Positions 63,437 to 64,000 of a stretch of 64,000 nt of DNA are shown here, in pieces. Below the pieces are notes generated by a model. It was not told where the DNA came from. It saw only the letters and a program-made list of their open reading frames with translations, and did no database searches. How positions within the stretch are numbered: the first letter of the stretch is position 1; every line of letters starts with the position of its first letter. Location of the stretch: assembly GCA_019800895.1 (NCBI GenBank), contig JAHVKF010000001.1, forward strand, positions 124,001 to 188,000, in the 5' to 3' direction. This DNA is from Halomonas denitrificans. Lineage in GTDB: Bacteria; Pseudomonadota; Gammaproteobacteria; Xanthomonadales; Wenzhouxiangellaceae. Made by a program: the position numbers and the translations under genes.

Positions 63437-64000
63437 ATGATCTGGAAGAAACTATCCGTATGCACCGCCACCGTCGGCCTGCTGGCCGCCTCGGTCGGCG
63501 CGCCGGTGTTCGCGTCCGAGCTGGTCTCGGGCTCCGATCACAACGCCGCGTACCGCATCGCCAAGCAGCCGATCGAAGGGCAGTACATCGTCGTCCTGAA
63601 GGACGATGCGGCCCGGCTGGCCGGCGAGCGCTCTTCGGCCCCCGAGGTCGCGCGGGTTGCAAGCGACCTGGCCGCGCGCCACAACCTCAGCGTCGCGCGC
63701 TCCTACTCGCACGTGCTGAAGGGCTTCGTCGCAAACAAGGTCGACGAGAAGGGCCTGGCCGACCTGCTGGCCGATCCGCGCGTGGCCTACGTCGAGGAAG
63801 ACGGCGTGGTCTCGATCAACGCCACGCAAAACGGCGCGACCTGGGGTCTCGACCGGATCGACCAGACCGACCTGCCCCTCGACGGCAGCTACACCTACAA
63901 CACCACCGCGTCGAACGTGCGGACCTACATCGTCGACACCGGCGTGCTGTCGTCGCACAACGACTTCGGCGGGCGGGTGCTCAGCGGCTACACGGCCATC
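63437..64000 (+). CDS. Secreted S8 serine peptidase, 5' part only
   Basis: The gene runs off the window; 188 residues are present. They show a signal peptide (MIWKKLSVCTATVGLLAASV, cleavage near FAS) and an I9-type propeptide (GQYIVVLKDDAARLAGE to DPRVAYVEEDGVV). The start of the peptidase domain follows, with the catalytic Asp in VRTYIVDTGV. The inhibitory propeptide folds the enzyme and is then cut off. GGGAGA precedes the ATG by seven bases. Compared with the large subtilase earlier in the window it has a classic I9 prodomain, as in proteinase K/aqualysin-like enzymes. Confidence 0.92.
   Translation, partial: MIWKKLSVCTATVGLLAASVGAPVFASELVSGSDHNAAYRIAKQPIEGQYIVVLKDDAARLAGERSSAPEVARVASDLAARHNLSVARSYSHVLKGFVANKVDEKGLADLLADPRVAYVEEDGVVSINATQNGATWGLDRIDQTDLPLDGSYTYNTTASNVRTYIVDTGVLSSHNDFGGRVLSGYTAI

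Overview
The window is GC-rich (about two thirds G+C by eye) chromosomal DNA from a gammaproteobacterium. Pointers are the conserved miaA-hfq-hflX-hflK-hflC-DUF2065-purA order, the gloB-yafS-rnhA-dnaQ group, the rpmI-rplT-pheS-pheT-ihfA-merR cluster, LpxH, and a methionine synthase split into two genes as in xanthomonad-like lineages. Many large secreted peptidases and propeller proteins, plus a short C-terminal tail on one of them (FIDGFETP), suggest an aquatic or soil protein degrader close to Xanthomonadales/Chromatiales (Wenzhouxiangella-like). That placement is an inference. I see no prophage, insertion sequence or CRISPR array.

Layout. 1-8000: thiolase 3' end, YjbQ-like protein, POT peptide transporter, DUF4105 protein, Tricorn-like peptidase and a Sel1-repeat protein. 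8100-18000: large subtilase, gyrA, mtnA, periplasmic cyclophilin, lpxH and folE2. 18100-23200 (minus): tRNA-Pro(GGG) and the merR-ihfA-pheT-pheS-rplT-rpmI cluster, expressed from a strong promoter at 23121-23150. 23200-27500 (plus): an SRAP (HMCES/YedK) gene translationally coupled to an MCE/Mla-type lipid transporter (STAS-permease fusion, ATPase, MCE protein, lipoprotein). 27700-33000 (plus): ALDH7 dehydrogenase, DUF4190 protein, and overlapping pyrD-murB-GGDEF. 33000-47700: exported Asp-box propeller protein, zinc metalloprotease, thrA, propeller-amidohydrolase, 5'-nucleotidase and a second GGDEF protein.

47700-57250 (minus) is one nearly gapless run: yafS-like methyltransferase, rnhA, dnaQ, miaA, hfq, hflX, hflK, hflC, DUF2065, purA, serS. 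It joins two groups that are separate in E. coli. 57300-62850 (plus) holds gloB and then a three-gene methionine operon: an ArsR-type regulator fused to a SAM-dependent methyltransferase, followed by the two halves of MetH, all joined by ATGA overlaps. A palindrome lies over its predicted promoter, and the regulator has no ATG/GTG/TTG codon that would give a whole winged helix. This is the most interesting locus in the window. A 593-base gap then carries two palindromes, one CRP-like, and a promoter ahead of a second subtilase that runs off the window end.

Most of the content is housekeeping. The regulatory points worth testing are the methionine operon, the region upstream of the last subtilase, the rpmI leader without infC, and stable hairpins placed at predicted transcription starts.
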